A program made the position numbers and the translations under genes. This document shows, piece by piece, positions 54,998 through 63,932 of a DNA stretch of 64,000 bases. Location: positions 1,210,947 to 1,274,946 of the forward strand of contig NZ_BSOG01000002.1 of NCBI RefSeq assembly GCF_030160395.1, written 5' to 3'. This stretch comes from Chitinimonas prasina. GTDB lineage: Bacteria > Pseudomonadota > Gammaproteobacteria > Burkholderiales > Chitinimonadaceae. The notes below the pieces were generated by a model. That model was not told the origin of the DNA and searched no databases. It was given only the letters and a program-made list of their open reading frames with translations. Each line of letters opens with the position of its first letter. Position 1 is the stretch's first letter.

Positions 54998-55978
54998 TCA
55001 TGGTTCACCCCCGACCTCCAGCAATAGCTTGCCCTGGCGCTGGCGTGATTCAAGGCTATGGTGGGCGGCATGGATTTCCGCCAGCGGGAAGGCAGTAGCG
55101 CCATCCATGAGTGCCGGGCGGGCAAGTAGCGCTGCGAATGTCCAGTCGGCGCCAAGCGCCAGTTGCTGCGGATTGCGCAGGTAGTGCGGCAGCACAGGCC
55201 GGCTGAACGTGGCAGAGCGTTGCATCAGGCGAGCCGCATCGATAGGCGGAACCTGGCCACTGGCGGCACCGTAGACGATGAGATGGCCGCACTCGGCTAG
55301 GCAGCTCAGCGATCCATCGACAGTGGCGGCACCAACACTATCGAATACCCATTGCGCCCTGAGGCCACCCATCCGTTCCTGTGCGAGGTCCGGCCAGGCC
55401 GGGTCGGTGCTATCCAGCGGCAATGCACCCATCTGTGCCAGGGCAGCACGCTTGGCGGTAGTCGAGGCCAGCGCAATAACGTCCACCCCGTGCAGCAGTA
55501 GCGCGTGGATCAGCCAGCGCCCCACCCCGCCGCCGCCGGCATGCACAATGGCCCAGCCATGTGACCCCTGAGCAATGCGGGCGACGCGGTGAAACAGCAT
55601 ATACGCAGTCAAACCGTGCTCCAGCGTCGCAGCCGCCTCTCGCAGCGCGACACGCTCGGGCAGGCGCACCAGGCCTTCGGCCGGAACCGCAACCTGCTCT
55701 GCGTGGGCACCTTGTGCGGTGGCTGCAAAAGCCACGCGCTCGCCTGTACGCCAGCCGCTATCCGGCGGTGCGTAGGCGACACGGCCTGCGGCCTCGATAC
55801 CGAGCGTCAGTGGCAGGACTATGCCAGGGTAGCGGCCGGTGCGCTGGTAGGCATCGACATAGTTGATGCCCGCGTAAGCGACATCGATGACGACATGGCG
55901 GTCCTGGGCAGGTGCTGGGACGTCATCGAGAACAATGACATCCGGTGTACCGTGTTGGTGAATACGTGCGGCTTGCAT
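54998..55978 (-). CDS. Zinc-independent quinone oxidoreductase (MDR family)
   Basis: 326 residues. GroES-like N-terminal half (HVVIDVAYAGINYVDAYQRT, RYPGIVLPLTLGIEAAGRV) and Rossmann half with a glycine-rich HAGGGGVGRWLIHAL motif. Typical of Qor-type NADPH:quinone reductases, which lack the zinc ligands. The substrate is unknown. Divergent from a LysR gene with 106 bp between, which probably controls it. Confidence 0.9.
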   Translation of the reverse strand: MQAARIHQHGTPDVIVLDDVPAPAQDRHVVIDVAYAGINYVDAYQRTGRYPGIVLPLTLGIEAAGRVAYAPPDSGWRTGERVAFAATAQGAHAEQVAVPAEGLVRLPERVALREAAATLEHGLTAYMLFHRVARIAQGSHGWAIVHAGGGGVGRWLIHALLLHGVDVIALASTTAKRAALAQMGALPLDSTDPAWPDLAQERMGGLRAQWVFDSVGAATVDGSLSCLAECGHLIVYGAASGQVPPIDAARLMQRSATFSRPVLPHYLRNPQQLALGADWTFAALLARPALMDGATAFPLAEIHAAHHSLESRQRQGKLLLEVGGEP

Positions 55979-56084
55979 AGCGGGTTTTCCCTGCTGGGTA
56001 GCATGATGAGGGTGCCAATTCTGCTGCGCACCAAACGCACTAAAAAGCGATAATCAGCCACAGTTAATGTGAGCAATACGCACA

Positions 56085-56963
56085 ATGAGATCCTTACCGC
56101 CCCTGCCAAGCCTGCAAGCCTTCGAAGCTGCTGCCCGCCTGGGTAGCTTCAGCCGCGCCGCGACGGAACGTCACCTGACTCACAGCGCCATCAGCCGCCA
56201 TGTACAAGCTTTGGAGCATTGGTGCGGTCAGGCCTTGTTTGAGCGCAGGGGCCCACGCGTGCAACTGACCGAAGCCGGCCTGGTGCTGGCACAGCGTCTG
56301 GCGGCCTCGCTGCAAGGCTTGCATCTGGCCTTGCAAGCACCGGGTGAGGCCGTGCTGGCCGAGCCCTTGCGGGTCTATACACTGCCTTCCTTCGCCAGCG
56401 CATGGCTGGTGCCCAGGCTGGCCGATTTCCAGTTGCGGTACCCCCAGATCGGGCTATGCGTCGAAACCGGCTACGCCCTCGCACAGTTGCCACCTCATCT
56501 ACCAACGGTGGCACTGCGCTATGGCGTACTTGCCGCAGATGGACTGGCGACCGACCTCTTGTTGCGCGAGCGCTTGGTGGCAGTAGCCACGCCAGCCTGG
56601 ATAGCCCGCTTCGGTGAAGATCCCTCGCTTTGGCCGGCAGCCCAGATGCTGCGGCTGGCCGACAGCCCCTGGCCCAGCCACACACCCGGCAAGGGCCGAC
56701 GGCGCGTAGCGCTGCCTCTGGCAAGTGGCATGCTGTTCAACGATGGCCTGCTGCTGGTGCAGGCAGCGGCAGCCGGCCTGGGCGTGGCCTGGGCGCGTAG
56801 CGGACTGGTGGGTGCGGCGCAGCCGGCCGGCAGACTGGCAGCCATAGCAGGTCTGGAGGCTGACAGCGGCAAAGCCTACTGGTTGGCCTATCGCACTGAA
56901 TTGGCCAGCCATCCAGCCGTGGCGGCCTTTCGCGAATGGACACTGGCACAATGGGCAGAGTAG
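56085..56963 (+). CDS. LysR family regulator, GcvA-like
   Basis: 292 residues. PPLPSLQAFEAAARLGSFSR, AATERHLTHSAISRHVQALE is the GcvA-subgroup helix-turn-helix, and the effector domain begins near residue 92 (LRVYTLPSFASAWLVPRLAD). Divergent from the quinone oxidoreductase gene and likely its regulator; inducer unknown. Confidence 0.92.
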   Translation: MRSLPPLPSLQAFEAAARLGSFSRAATERHLTHSAISRHVQALEHWCGQALFERRGPRVQLTEAGLVLAQRLAASLQGLHLALQAPGEAVLAEPLRVYTLPSFASAWLVPRLADFQLRYPQIGLCVETGYALAQLPPHLPTVALRYGVLAADGLATDLLLRERLVAVATPAWIARFGEDPSLWPAAQMLRLADSPWPSHTPGKGRRRVALPLASGMLFNDGLLLVQAAAAGLGVAWARSGLVGAAQPAGRLAAIAGLEADSGKAYWLAYRTELASHPAVAAFREWTLAQWAE

Positions 56964-57062
56964 CCCAGGCCCGGGAAGCCTGGCGTCGGTCGTGACCAGG
57001 GAATCTGGGTTAGGCTTGTTCTGGCAAAGACGAAGAAAAAACAGATCGCTCAGGAGGAGAGC

Positions 57063-57482
57063 ATGAAGCAGTCACATACGATGGAAAGCCAGTTGGCTTC
57101 CAAACTGATAGACAACAAGTTTGCCGAGCTCGGCGGCTGGCGTGGGGAGACACTAGCCAGGATGCGCGCGCTGATCCAGGAAGCCGACCCCGAGGTTGTC
57201 GAGGAATGGAAATGGATGGGTACGCCGGTATGGTCGCACCATGGAATCATCTGTACCGGCGAGTCCTACAAGTCCGTTGTGAAGCTGACCTTCATCAAGG
57301 GTGCTGCGCTGAGCGACCCCAACAAGCTCTTCAACGCCAGCCTGGAGGGCAAAACCAGGCGGGCAATCGATATTCGGGAGGGTGAGGTGGTCGACGCAAC
57401 TTCGTTCAAGGCGCTGATACGTGCCGCTATCGAACTCAATAACGCGACCGTAAAGGCGAAAGCAGACAAGCATAGTAAATAG
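57063..57482 (+). CDS. DUF1801-domain protein
   Basis: 139 residues, preceded by AGGAGGAG. The pattern LARMRALIQEADPEVVEEWKWMGTPVWSHHG followed by KLTFIKGAALSDP and KTRRAIDIREGE (seen in pieces) is that of the YdhG/YjbR-like DUF1801 group. Function unknown. Convergent with the next gene, 25 bp between the stops. Confidence 0.82.
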   Translation: MKQSHTMESQLASKLIDNKFAELGGWRGETLARMRALIQEADPEVVEEWKWMGTPVWSHHGIICTGESYKSVVKLTFIKGAALSDPNKLFNASLEGKTRRAIDIREGEVVDATSFKALIRAAIELNNATVKAKADKHSK

Positions 57483-57507
57483 CTTGCATATGTAAGCCCT
57501 GCCCAGC

Positions 57508-58257
57508 TCACACCCGCATATCCACGCCACCCTGATCGCCCTGCCAGTCTGGCAGCCAGTCGAGGTAGCGTTCGCCGCCCGGCAAACCCAGGATGCGCAT
57601 GGCCATATCGCCGGCCAGCGCAGATTGATCTTCGCCCGCCGGGTTCCAAGTCAAGGCAAAGGGCAGGCGCACCGGCTCGCTGGTCAGCCTGTCGAGCAGG
57701 TCGACTGCCGAGCCGGCAAAGTCTGCCGATAGCGGTAGACGGTTGCCGCCGCCGACCGTCGTCGGCACGGCCTCTCCGCCACTGCGCCGGTCGGCCGCCA
57801 GTGACGTGAGCGATGCGCTGTAGCGAACTTCCAGCTCGAACTCAAAGGTCCGCCCATCCGCCGTGGTAATGGTGCCTCGGCCGGTAAACTCGCTGGCGTC
57901 CTCCAGCTGGAAGCCGGCAGCGCGCAGTTGGCCGTTCTCATCAGTACGATTGAATGCGGCTGCACTGAAGCGTGATCGGCTGGCAATGGCGGTCTCGTCA
58001 AACTGTATGGTGGCGCCCTCGGCCGCACTGCCTAGCAAGCTCTGCGCAAAACCCTGAGCCAGGCCGATTGCCATGTCGCCCATGGCGCCCTGTATCTGGT
58101 CTACCCGCTTTTGCATGATATCGCTGGCACGTATCAAGGGATCGCTGGCGTCCCTGGCCTTGCCCGCCTCCTGCTGGCGCATGGCACCCTGCGCGCTGCC
58201 ATTGGCCGGCTGCTGAAACAGACTGGGTAGTGATGGATGGAGCGAGGACAGATTCAT
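57508..58257 (-). CDS. Hypothetical protein, 249 residues
   Basis: I do not recognise the family. The first 60 residues are polar and probably disordered (QQPANGSAQGAMRQQEAGK); residues 45-75 form a helix-rich stretch (MQKRVDQIQGAMGDMAIGLAQ), then beta-rich sequence (GRGTITTADGRTFEFELEVRY). The C-terminus LPFALTWNPAGEDQSALAGDMA has a regular look of a folded domain. No signal peptide or membrane helix. Codon use resembles the neighbours, so it is probably a real gene. Confidence 0.7.
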   Translation of the reverse strand: MNLSSLHPSLPSLFQQPANGSAQGAMRQQEAGKARDASDPLIRASDIMQKRVDQIQGAMGDMAIGLAQGFAQSLLGSAAEGATIQFDETAIASRSRFSAAAFNRTDENGQLRAAGFQLEDASEFTGRGTITTADGRTFEFELEVRYSASLTSLAADRRSGGEAVPTTVGGGNRLPLSADFAGSAVDLLDRLTSEPVRLPFALTWNPAGEDQSALAGDMAMRILGLPGGERYLDWLPDWQGDQGGVDMRV

Positions 58258-58376
58258 GGCGGCAGCTCTCAGTGGGATAAAGCCTTATCGGCATGGCAGG
58301 CTATCCCCTTAAGCGAAATCCGGGCCATGCGCTGAACGGTCATCTTGCAAGGCAGGCAAAGCGGCCTCCCCCAAAG

Positions 58377-58404
58377 CAACAGCCCCGCCAGGGCGGGGCT
58401 GTTG
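58377..58404 (-). terminator. Hairpin after phoD
   Basis: Perfect 13-bp stem: CAACAGCCCCGCC at 58377-58389 with its complement at 58392-58404 and only two bases between. It lies 20 bp after the phoD stop; T content beyond it is moderate. Confidence 0.8.
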
Positions 58405-58424
58405 CGACAGTCAGGCAAACCTAA

Positions 58425-60944
58425 TCAGCTACCGCTGACTGTTACCGCAGCCACGTCCTTGCTCACGGTGGCCGTAGTGGTCTTGGCCACCAGCGTCGAA
58501 GCCGAGGGCGCATTGCCGCCCACCAGCTTGTTCACCTGGCGGAACTCGCAGCTCAGGCCGGCCGTCGTCAGCGTCACCACGGCGTAGCCCTGCGCATCAG
58601 TATTGGCCAACTTCAACCAGGGGTTGCTGTTCAGGCTGGACAGCTGCCCGGCCAGTGGCAACAGCTGGCCAGTAAACGCTGGCGCAGCCTGCAAACCGGT
58701 CAACACCGTGGTAGTAAAGCCATCCAGTTGCGTTTCAGGCACCCCCTTGGCCGCCAGGGCGCCGCGCAGCTGTACACGCAGACTCTCGGCCAAGCTGGCT
58801 GCCGTAGGCGCAGCCTTGCCCAGGGTGTAATCCAGCAGGTTGACGTTGAGCACTACATCGCCCAAACCGGTGACGGGCACAGTCAGGGGGTAGTACACCA
58901 AGGTAGCCAAGCTGGCCGACAAGCTGCCCACAGCATCCTTCAGGTAGCTGAAGAAGGAGTCCGAGCTGACACCTGCAGTGACCAGGTCCACCATGACCGG
59001 TGTGCCGCCGCCAGTGCCGTTGTAGTCGTCATGCACGGTACCGGCATAGAAGGCGTGGATATCCCCGGTCAGCGCCACTACGTTCTTGATGCTGTTGTCC
59101 TTCAAGTGCTTCATCAACAGCTTGCGCTCGGCGTTGTAGCCATCCCACTGGTCGGCGTTGATCACGAACTTGGTAAAGAACGGGGCCAGGCCTGCCTTCA
59201 AATTGGCGGGGATGAAGTTCGAGTTTGCCTTCTTGGCCACCACATCGGGTTTGATCATGCCAAAGGCGATGGTCTGTGCGCCGGCCGCCACCTGCGCGGC
59301 CAAACCACCCGCCGCTGCCGCCTTGGCTGCCATATAGGCGGCTGCCGCAATGGCCGCATCGGCCGAGCTCAGGCCCGCATCCACCCCGGCAGCGGGCAAG
59401 CTGGTTCCCATGGCATCAGCCGTGGCCAGTGCCATGCCGGCAGCGCCTGCTGTAGCTTGGCTTGCGCCAGCGGTAAGGGCAGTCACGACGACAGCAGCAA
59501 TGGCAGCATTGCCGCCGGTCGACGCCAGCGCGGTCTGTATGCCGGAAGCGAGGGTCGGTACCGCCTGCAAGGCCAGCAGGGTGGCAATGGCATTGGTACC
59601 GTCCACACCCATCTTCAACAGCGATACCTCGTTGCCCCACAGTTTCCAGGTCGCCGTGGAATTCTTCATGGTGTCCTTCCACCAGTCACGCTGCACCTGG
59701 CCCAGGATGGAAGTGAACACCAGCTCATCCAGCCCCACGGCCTTGGCACCCGCCATCTTCTGCGCTTCGATGGCAAGCAAGGTGGTTTCTGGCGCCATAT
59801 AACGACTGCCTATGCTGCCGATGGCGGCGCCCGTTGCCGGGTTGGGTGCGGCCTCCGGGATGATGTGGTCGGAGCGGTACAGCCGCTCGTCGGTCATCAC
59901 CAGATGCGCCAGCTTGCCAAACTGCAACTCGCGGTAGATACGGATATTGAAATAGCCGTCGGGCGTGGTGTTGTTGAAGTAGATATCGGCCGGCATGAAT
60001 TCAAACCAGGCCTGGTTGGCGCTGCGGCGGCGCGTGGTCTGGTGATTGTTGTCACCGCCCGTGGCGTTGTAGCTGCCGTTGCTGTAGGTCTCGGCATCGT
60101 TCCAGCAGTCATCGCTGAACTCGTGGTCGTCCCACACCGCCACAAAGGCAAAGCGCTCATGGACGGCCTGCAGACGGCTATCGGTACGGTACTGCTTGTA
60201 GAGGTAGCGGTAGTCCGCCAGGGTGGTAGCGTACTTGGCGCCGCTCACCCCGTTCTTGAAGGTGCCATTGGGCAGGCTTAATGCAGTGTGGCGCGTTTCC
60301 ACCGCACCGGTTTGGAAGGCCTCACCCACGGTTTCGTAGATGTAGTCGCCCAGGTGAATGATGAAGTCCAGGCTCTGGCCGGCCAGGTCGCTGTATGCCC
60401 CCCAATGGTTGATGCTCCAATCCTGGCAGCTGAGGAAGGCAAACTTCAGTTGGGCCACGTCGGCATCCTTGGCTGGCGCGGTCTTGAACCGGCCTACCTT
60501 GGAGCGCACATCGCCCGCCACAAACTGGTAGTAGTAAGTCTTGCCGGCACTCAGGCCGGTAACCTTGTGGCGCACGGTATTGTCGAACTCGGCCAGCACC
60601 GGGATGGTGGTATCCACTACCGTAGTGCCGCTTAGTGCGGTATTGCTGCCCAGAGCCGCCGCGTTGTCGGCTTCGGTGACCAACACCCGAACGCTGAAAT
60701 TGCTGGCGCTAGAAGACGTCGTGACATCGTCCGCGCTGCTGGGTACCACGCGCGTCCACAGCATGATGCCATCAGGCTTGGGATCGCCCGAGGCCACACT
60801 CTGGGGAAACTTGTAGCTGCTACCGCTGGCAGGTGGCGTGTCCGGGCCAGTGGAAGCACTGCTGCCGCCACAACCGGGCAAACCCACGGTCGCGGCCGAC
60901 ACAGTGACAAAACCACCGGCCTTCATAAACTGTCTTCTATCCAT
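58425..60944 (-). CDS. phoD: PhoD-family alkaline phosphatase with Ala-rich insertion
   Basis: 839 residues, AGGAG upstream of the ATG. Tat signal with twin Arg (DRRQFMK) and Cys25 (LPGC), a possible lipobox. PhoD N-terminal domain (FPQSVASGDPKPDGIMLWTR in 46-65), then metal-site motifs SCQDW, HLGDYIYE, WDDHEFSDD, and LTGDIHAFY. Between about residues 450 and 560 the catalytic domain is interrupted by about 110 residues made mostly of Ala, Gly, Thr and Val (ALTAGASQATAGAAGMALAT). Family members of 450-600 residues lack this, and the C-terminal extension is long too. Releases phosphate from mono- or diesters outside the cytoplasm. Confidence 0.92.
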   Translation of the reverse strand: MDRRQFMKAGGFVTVSAATVGLPGCGGSSASTGPDTPPASGSSYKFPQSVASGDPKPDGIMLWTRVVPSSADDVTTSSSASNFSVRVLVTEADNAAALGSNTALSGTTVVDTTIPVLAEFDNTVRHKVTGLSAGKTYYYQFVAGDVRSKVGRFKTAPAKDADVAQLKFAFLSCQDWSINHWGAYSDLAGQSLDFIIHLGDYIYETVGEAFQTGAVETRHTALSLPNGTFKNGVSGAKYATTLADYRYLYKQYRTDSRLQAVHERFAFVAVWDDHEFSDDCWNDAETYSNGSYNATGGDNNHQTTRRRSANQAWFEFMPADIYFNNTTPDGYFNIRIYRELQFGKLAHLVMTDERLYRSDHIIPEAAPNPATGAAIGSIGSRYMAPETTLLAIEAQKMAGAKAVGLDELVFTSILGQVQRDWWKDTMKNSTATWKLWGNEVSLLKMGVDGTNAIATLLALQAVPTLASGIQTALASTGGNAAIAAVVVTALTAGASQATAGAAGMALATADAMGTSLPAAGVDAGLSSADAAIAAAAYMAAKAAAAGGLAAQVAAGAQTIAFGMIKPDVVAKKANSNFIPANLKAGLAPFFTKFVINADQWDGYNAERKLLMKHLKDNSIKNVVALTGDIHAFYAGTVHDDYNGTGGGTPVMVDLVTAGVSSDSFFSYLKDAVGSLSASLATLVYYPLTVPVTGLGDVVLNVNLLDYTLGKAAPTAASLAESLRVQLRGALAAKGVPETQLDGFTTTVLTGLQAAPAFTGQLLPLAGQLSSLNSNPWLKLANTDAQGYAVVTLTTAGLSCEFRQVNKLVGGNAPSASTLVAKTTTATVSKDVAAVTVSGS

Positions 60945-61467
60945 CGTGTTCTCCTAATAGTTATCGGGAAGCCAGCCGGGTCGTAAACCCCCAGCCGGGG
61001 GAGCCGTAACGGCAATGTATCGAGCAAGTGCTCAAATTAGCAGCCTTGCGTTGCGATTTCTTTGCGAAGCGTGGCGGTAAAACGACAGACGCGCCTGAAT
61101 TCTCATATACAGACACTCACAGCAAGGCATAGGGCTGCGTCATGCCTGAATCAGAGGGGCGCAAGCATGTATCCAGAATCACATCGACTTTGCCAGCCCG
61201 AGGCCGATGGATTCGCGACTTACCGTCGTTCAGCACATAGCCGCTAGCTTGGCCTGAGCAGAGAGGCTGGGGATGGCACGAGCAGGTTCGAGTGCGCGTA
61301 AGAACAGGCCGGATCGGACGATGCAGCCCTCAAGCGCGAGGTGGAATCCGTAGTAGCGTGGATGCAAGCCAAGCGGTAGACCACGCCATGGGCACAGCCT
61401 GAACCACTCGGCAATATGCAACAGGCCACCGCTGAAAGGTGGCCTGTTGCATGTCTATGCTGGCGGT
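60945..61467. other. 523-bp region upstream of phoD
   Basis: Should contain the phoD promoter. I looked for a Pho box (two CTGTCAT units 11 bp apart) and saw only a weak CTGTCGT on the minus strand at 61083-61089. 61300-61400 has GTGGATGCAAGCC-like sequence, similar to the common genomic repeat of that kind. No gene seen. Confidence 0.5.
61416..61452 (-). terminator. Strong hairpin after hslR
   Basis: Perfect 15-bp stem, ATGCAACAGGCCACC at 61416-61430 and its complement at 61438-61452, seven-base loop, 15 bp beyond the hslR stop. No T-run follows, so termination is likely but not certain. Confidence 0.65.
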
Positions 61468-61890
61468 CTACTCGCTGCCTGCCAGCTTGCGTTCAAAGTA
61501 GTGCAGCTGCCGCCGCCATTTCTTGGTCGGCCGGCCTCGCACGTCAGGATGTTCGAACACCGGCGCCAGCGCCTGTGCCTCGCGCCGGGACTGCCGTGCC
61601 GCCTCGCTCTCTGCCGTCTCCACATACAGCAAACGCGCCTCGGTGGCCGGCCCGCGCTTCTCGCTGAGTGCCAAGACCAGCACTTCGTACTCTTCAGTCT
61701 GCGTCCGTATGCGCAATCGATCGCCAGGCTTGAGGTGGCGAGAGGGTTTGGCGCGCTCACCATTGAGATGGACATGACCGCCATCAATGGCTGTGCCTGC
61801 CAGGCTGCGCGTCTTGAAAAACCGGGCAGCCCACAACCATTTGTCCAGCCGTATATCCGCGCTGGCCGATTCGTCCTGCTTTCGGCTCAT
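61468..61890 (-). CDS. hslR: S4-domain RNA-binding protein, Hsp15 (HslR) family
   Basis: 140 residues. The S4 domain is at residues 13-60 (IRLDKWLWAARFFKTRSLAG, INGGHV-like TAIDGGHVHLNGERAKPSR) with a basic C-terminal tail (GRPTKKWRRQLHYFERK). Hsp15 recycles stalled 50S subunits with peptidyl-tRNA. ATG overlaps the stop of the upstream solute-binding gene by four bases (ATGA), so it is co-translated with it. Confidence 0.93.
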   Translation of the reverse strand: MSRKQDESASADIRLDKWLWAARFFKTRSLAGTAIDGGHVHLNGERAKPSRHLKPGDRLRIRTQTEEYEVLVLALSEKRGPATEARLLYVETAESEAARQSRREAQALAPVFEHPDVRGRPTKKWRRQLHYFERKLAGSE

Positions 61891-62615
61891 GGCGTAGCAA
61901 CCCCGTATTTCTTCATCAAGCGATCTATCACCCCGTCGCGGCGAGCAGTCTCAATAGCCTGGCGCCAAGCCAGCACCTCCACCTCCGGCGTGGTCAGTGA
62001 AGCGGCAACGTATACCTCGGTACTGGCCAAAGGCTTCCCGAACACAAACTGTCTCTCATCCCGCCCCGCCTGCTGCAAGGTGGCCCGTATCACCCAGTCA
62101 CCGCTGACTATGGCCGCGACCATGTTCTGATCCAGCAAGCGCAGCAATGCCTCGTTGCTGGGTTCTTCCAGAATGTGCCGATATCCCAGGTTCTCCAACA
62201 TGGCGCGGTGGGGTGAACCGCGCAACACCCCCACCGGCAGCTTGCCCATGGCGGCATGGTCGTCCAAAGATACATTCAGATCACGGCGGGTCAGCATCAG
62301 GTGCCGCATGACACCGAGCGGCGCTACCCAAGTGTAGAGTTTTTCGCGATCAGGTGTGCGTGACACCGGAAAAATCAGCATGGCCGCACCCGAGCGCGCC
62401 GTCGCCTGGGCCCGTGGCCAAGGGTAGAACCTGATATCGCCATGGAAACCCAGGCGGGGTGCCAATTCCTGCACCAACTCATACATCATGCCGCGCCCCT
62501 TGCCATCCTGGCGGTAGGCCATGGGCATAATATCGGCAGTCACTATTCCCTCTACTGCCGCCCCGGCGGGCGACAGCAGCAAGCTTGCCAACAGGGCGAT
62601 CAGTCGCCTGCCCAT
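61887..62615 (-). CDS. Periplasmic solute-binding-like protein (SBP_bac_3)
   Basis: 242 residues from ATG 62615, which begins the signal peptide ([20 protein letters not shown]); the longer frame to 62822 lies within the SDR gene. The mature part (MPMAYRQDGKGRGMMYELVQ, FYPWPRAQATARSGAAMLIF, SRTPDREKLYTWVAPLG) is the branch of family 3 found alone, without an ABC transporter. Starts 16 bp before the end of the SDR gene and is joined to hslR. Role unknown. Confidence 0.8.
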   Translation of the reverse strand: MGRRLIALLASLLLSPAGAAVEGIVTADIMPMAYRQDGKGRGMMYELVQELAPRLGFHGDIRFYPWPRAQATARSGAAMLIFPVSRTPDREKLYTWVAPLGVMRHLMLTRRDLNVSLDDHAAMGKLPVGVLRGSPHRAMLENLGYRHILEEPSNEALLRLLDQNMVAAIVSGDWVIRATLQQAGRDERQFVFGKPLASTEVYVAASLTTPEVEVLAWRQAIETARRDGVIDRLMKKYGVATP

Positions 62616-63379
62616 CCGCTGGTGTCCATAGGATTGAAGCGCAGTGTCTGACCACGCAGTTCGGCGCTGGCGGGTCCCATCAGCCACAGGAAGGCAGTAG
62701 CCATATCGGCCGCAGCCGGGATGGCATTCTTGTCTTCGGCGGGATGGGTCTTGGTCCGGAAAGGGCTCTTTACCGGCCCTGGCACCAGCAGGTTCACCCG
62801 TGGCATGGGGGCCTTGCCCCATTCATCTGCCGCCACCTTGGACAGCGCAGCCTGGCCGGCACGGGTAGTGGCAAAACCGCCCCAATAGGCCTTGGGATCA
62901 AACGCATGCTGCTCGCCCACAAACAGTACGCTGGCGTCCTCGGCCCGCTTGAGCAAAGGCAGGCAAGCCCGCGTGATGGCAAACGGCGCAGCTACATTCA
63001 CCCGATACATGCTGACCCACTCCTCCAGCTTCTGGTTAGTCAGCGGCGATAGGTGATTGAAGCCATTGGCACAGTGGACTATGCCATCGAGCCGATCAAA
63101 CTCCTTCCAGATCAGGTTGGCGAAGTTGACGCAGTCCTGATCGCTCATGGCGGCCAGATCCACCGGCACGGCCGCAGGCTTGGCGCCACCGGCGGCTTCG
63201 ATGGCATCGTAGACCTTGGTCAGTTTCTTGTCGTTACGCCCCACCAGCACAATGGTTGCACCATGCGCGGCCAAACTCATGGCGGCGACCTCGCCTATGC
63301 CTTGACCCGCGCCCGTCACAATGATGACGCGGTCTTTCAGGTAATCGGAAGGAGCGTTGAAATCTTGCCAGGGTTGCAT
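62600..63379 (-). CDS. Short-chain dehydrogenase-like protein with lost active site (YciK-like)
   Basis: 259 residues from ATG 63379; the extension to 63484 is not conserved in pattern. Rossmann cofactor motif TGAGQGIG (residues 22-29) and [10 protein letters not shown] are intact, as is the NxxxxP-type fold. The catalytic Tyr-x3-Lys is replaced: the aligned segment [10 protein letters not shown] has Phe169 and Arg173, and the Ser position reads VGE. So the usual SDR chemistry should be impossible. It may bind NADP only or act as a scaffold. First gene of the SDR-SBP-hslR operon. Confidence 0.85.
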   Translation of the reverse strand: MQPWQDFNAPSDYLKDRVIIVTGAGQGIGEVAAMSLAAHGATIVLVGRNDKKLTKVYDAIEAAGGAKPAAVPVDLAAMSDQDCVNFANLIWKEFDRLDGIVHCANGFNHLSPLTNQKLEEWVSMYRVNVAAPFAITRACLPLLKRAEDASVLFVGEQHAFDPKAYWGGFATTRAGQAALSKVAADEWGKAPMPRVNLLVPGPVKSPFRTKTHPAEDKNAIPAAADMATAFLWLMGPASAELRGQTLRFNPMDTSGWAGD

Positions 63380-63535
63380 TGTCAGCCTGCGGAGTTGAGT
63401 TCGACCAAGGGTGCGGAGTCTAGCATGAGGCAATCCAGCGCTTATTGCGCCAGGGCAAGCCCTTGCATTTATGCCCCGCTTCACCCAACTTACTCGTATT
63501 CCAGTATTTCAAGTGTATACACCGAGGAAGCCACC

Positions 63536-63931
63536 ATGGCCAAAGTAAGCAAAACCGATGCCGAATGGCGCGCTCAGCTGAATGAAACGCAGTACCGCGT
63601 GACCCGCCACGCCCATACCGAGCCACCCTTCAGCGGCATCTACTGGGATACCACCACCGACGGTACCTATCGCTGCATCTGCTGCGCCACGCCGTTGTTT
63701 GTTTCGACCACCAAATTCGACGCTGGTTGCGGCTGGCCCAGCTTCTGGCAGGCCATCCCCGGCGCCGTCATCGAACGCCGGGATACGACTCATGGCATGA
63801 TACGCACCGAGATACTTTGCGCAGCCTGTGATGCCCACCTGGGTCATGTCTTCCCCGATGGCCCCGGCCCCGATGGTCTGCGCTATTGCGTCAATTCGGC
63901 GTCCATCAACCTAGAACCCAAGTCCGGCTGA
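63536..63931 (+). CDS. msrB: Peptide methionine-(R)-S-oxide reductase MsrB
   Basis: 131 residues from ATG 63536 with GAGGAAG upstream; the frame continues to 63053 but that part lies antisense to the SDR gene. Zinc ligands Cys47/Cys50 and Cys95/Cys98, catalytic Cys118 in RYCVNSASI, and Cys65 in AGCGWPSFW as candidate resolving Cys. Repairs oxidised methionine. Followed after one base by another start codon. Confidence 0.95.
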   Translation: MAKVSKTDAEWRAQLNETQYRVTRHAHTEPPFSGIYWDTTTDGTYRCICCATPLFVSTTKFDAGCGWPSFWQAIPGAVIERRDTTHGMIRTEILCAACDAHLGHVFPDGPGPDGLRYCVNSASINLEPKSG

Positions 63932-63932
63932 C

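Noticed and set aside
58728-60281. 517-codon plus-strand frame opposite phoD
   Set aside because: Antisense to the PhoD coding sequence, low-complexity, no domains.
61080-61110. Pho box upstream of phoD
   Set aside because: Only one weak CTGTCGT half is present on the minus strand and the second half is not at the required 11-bp distance.
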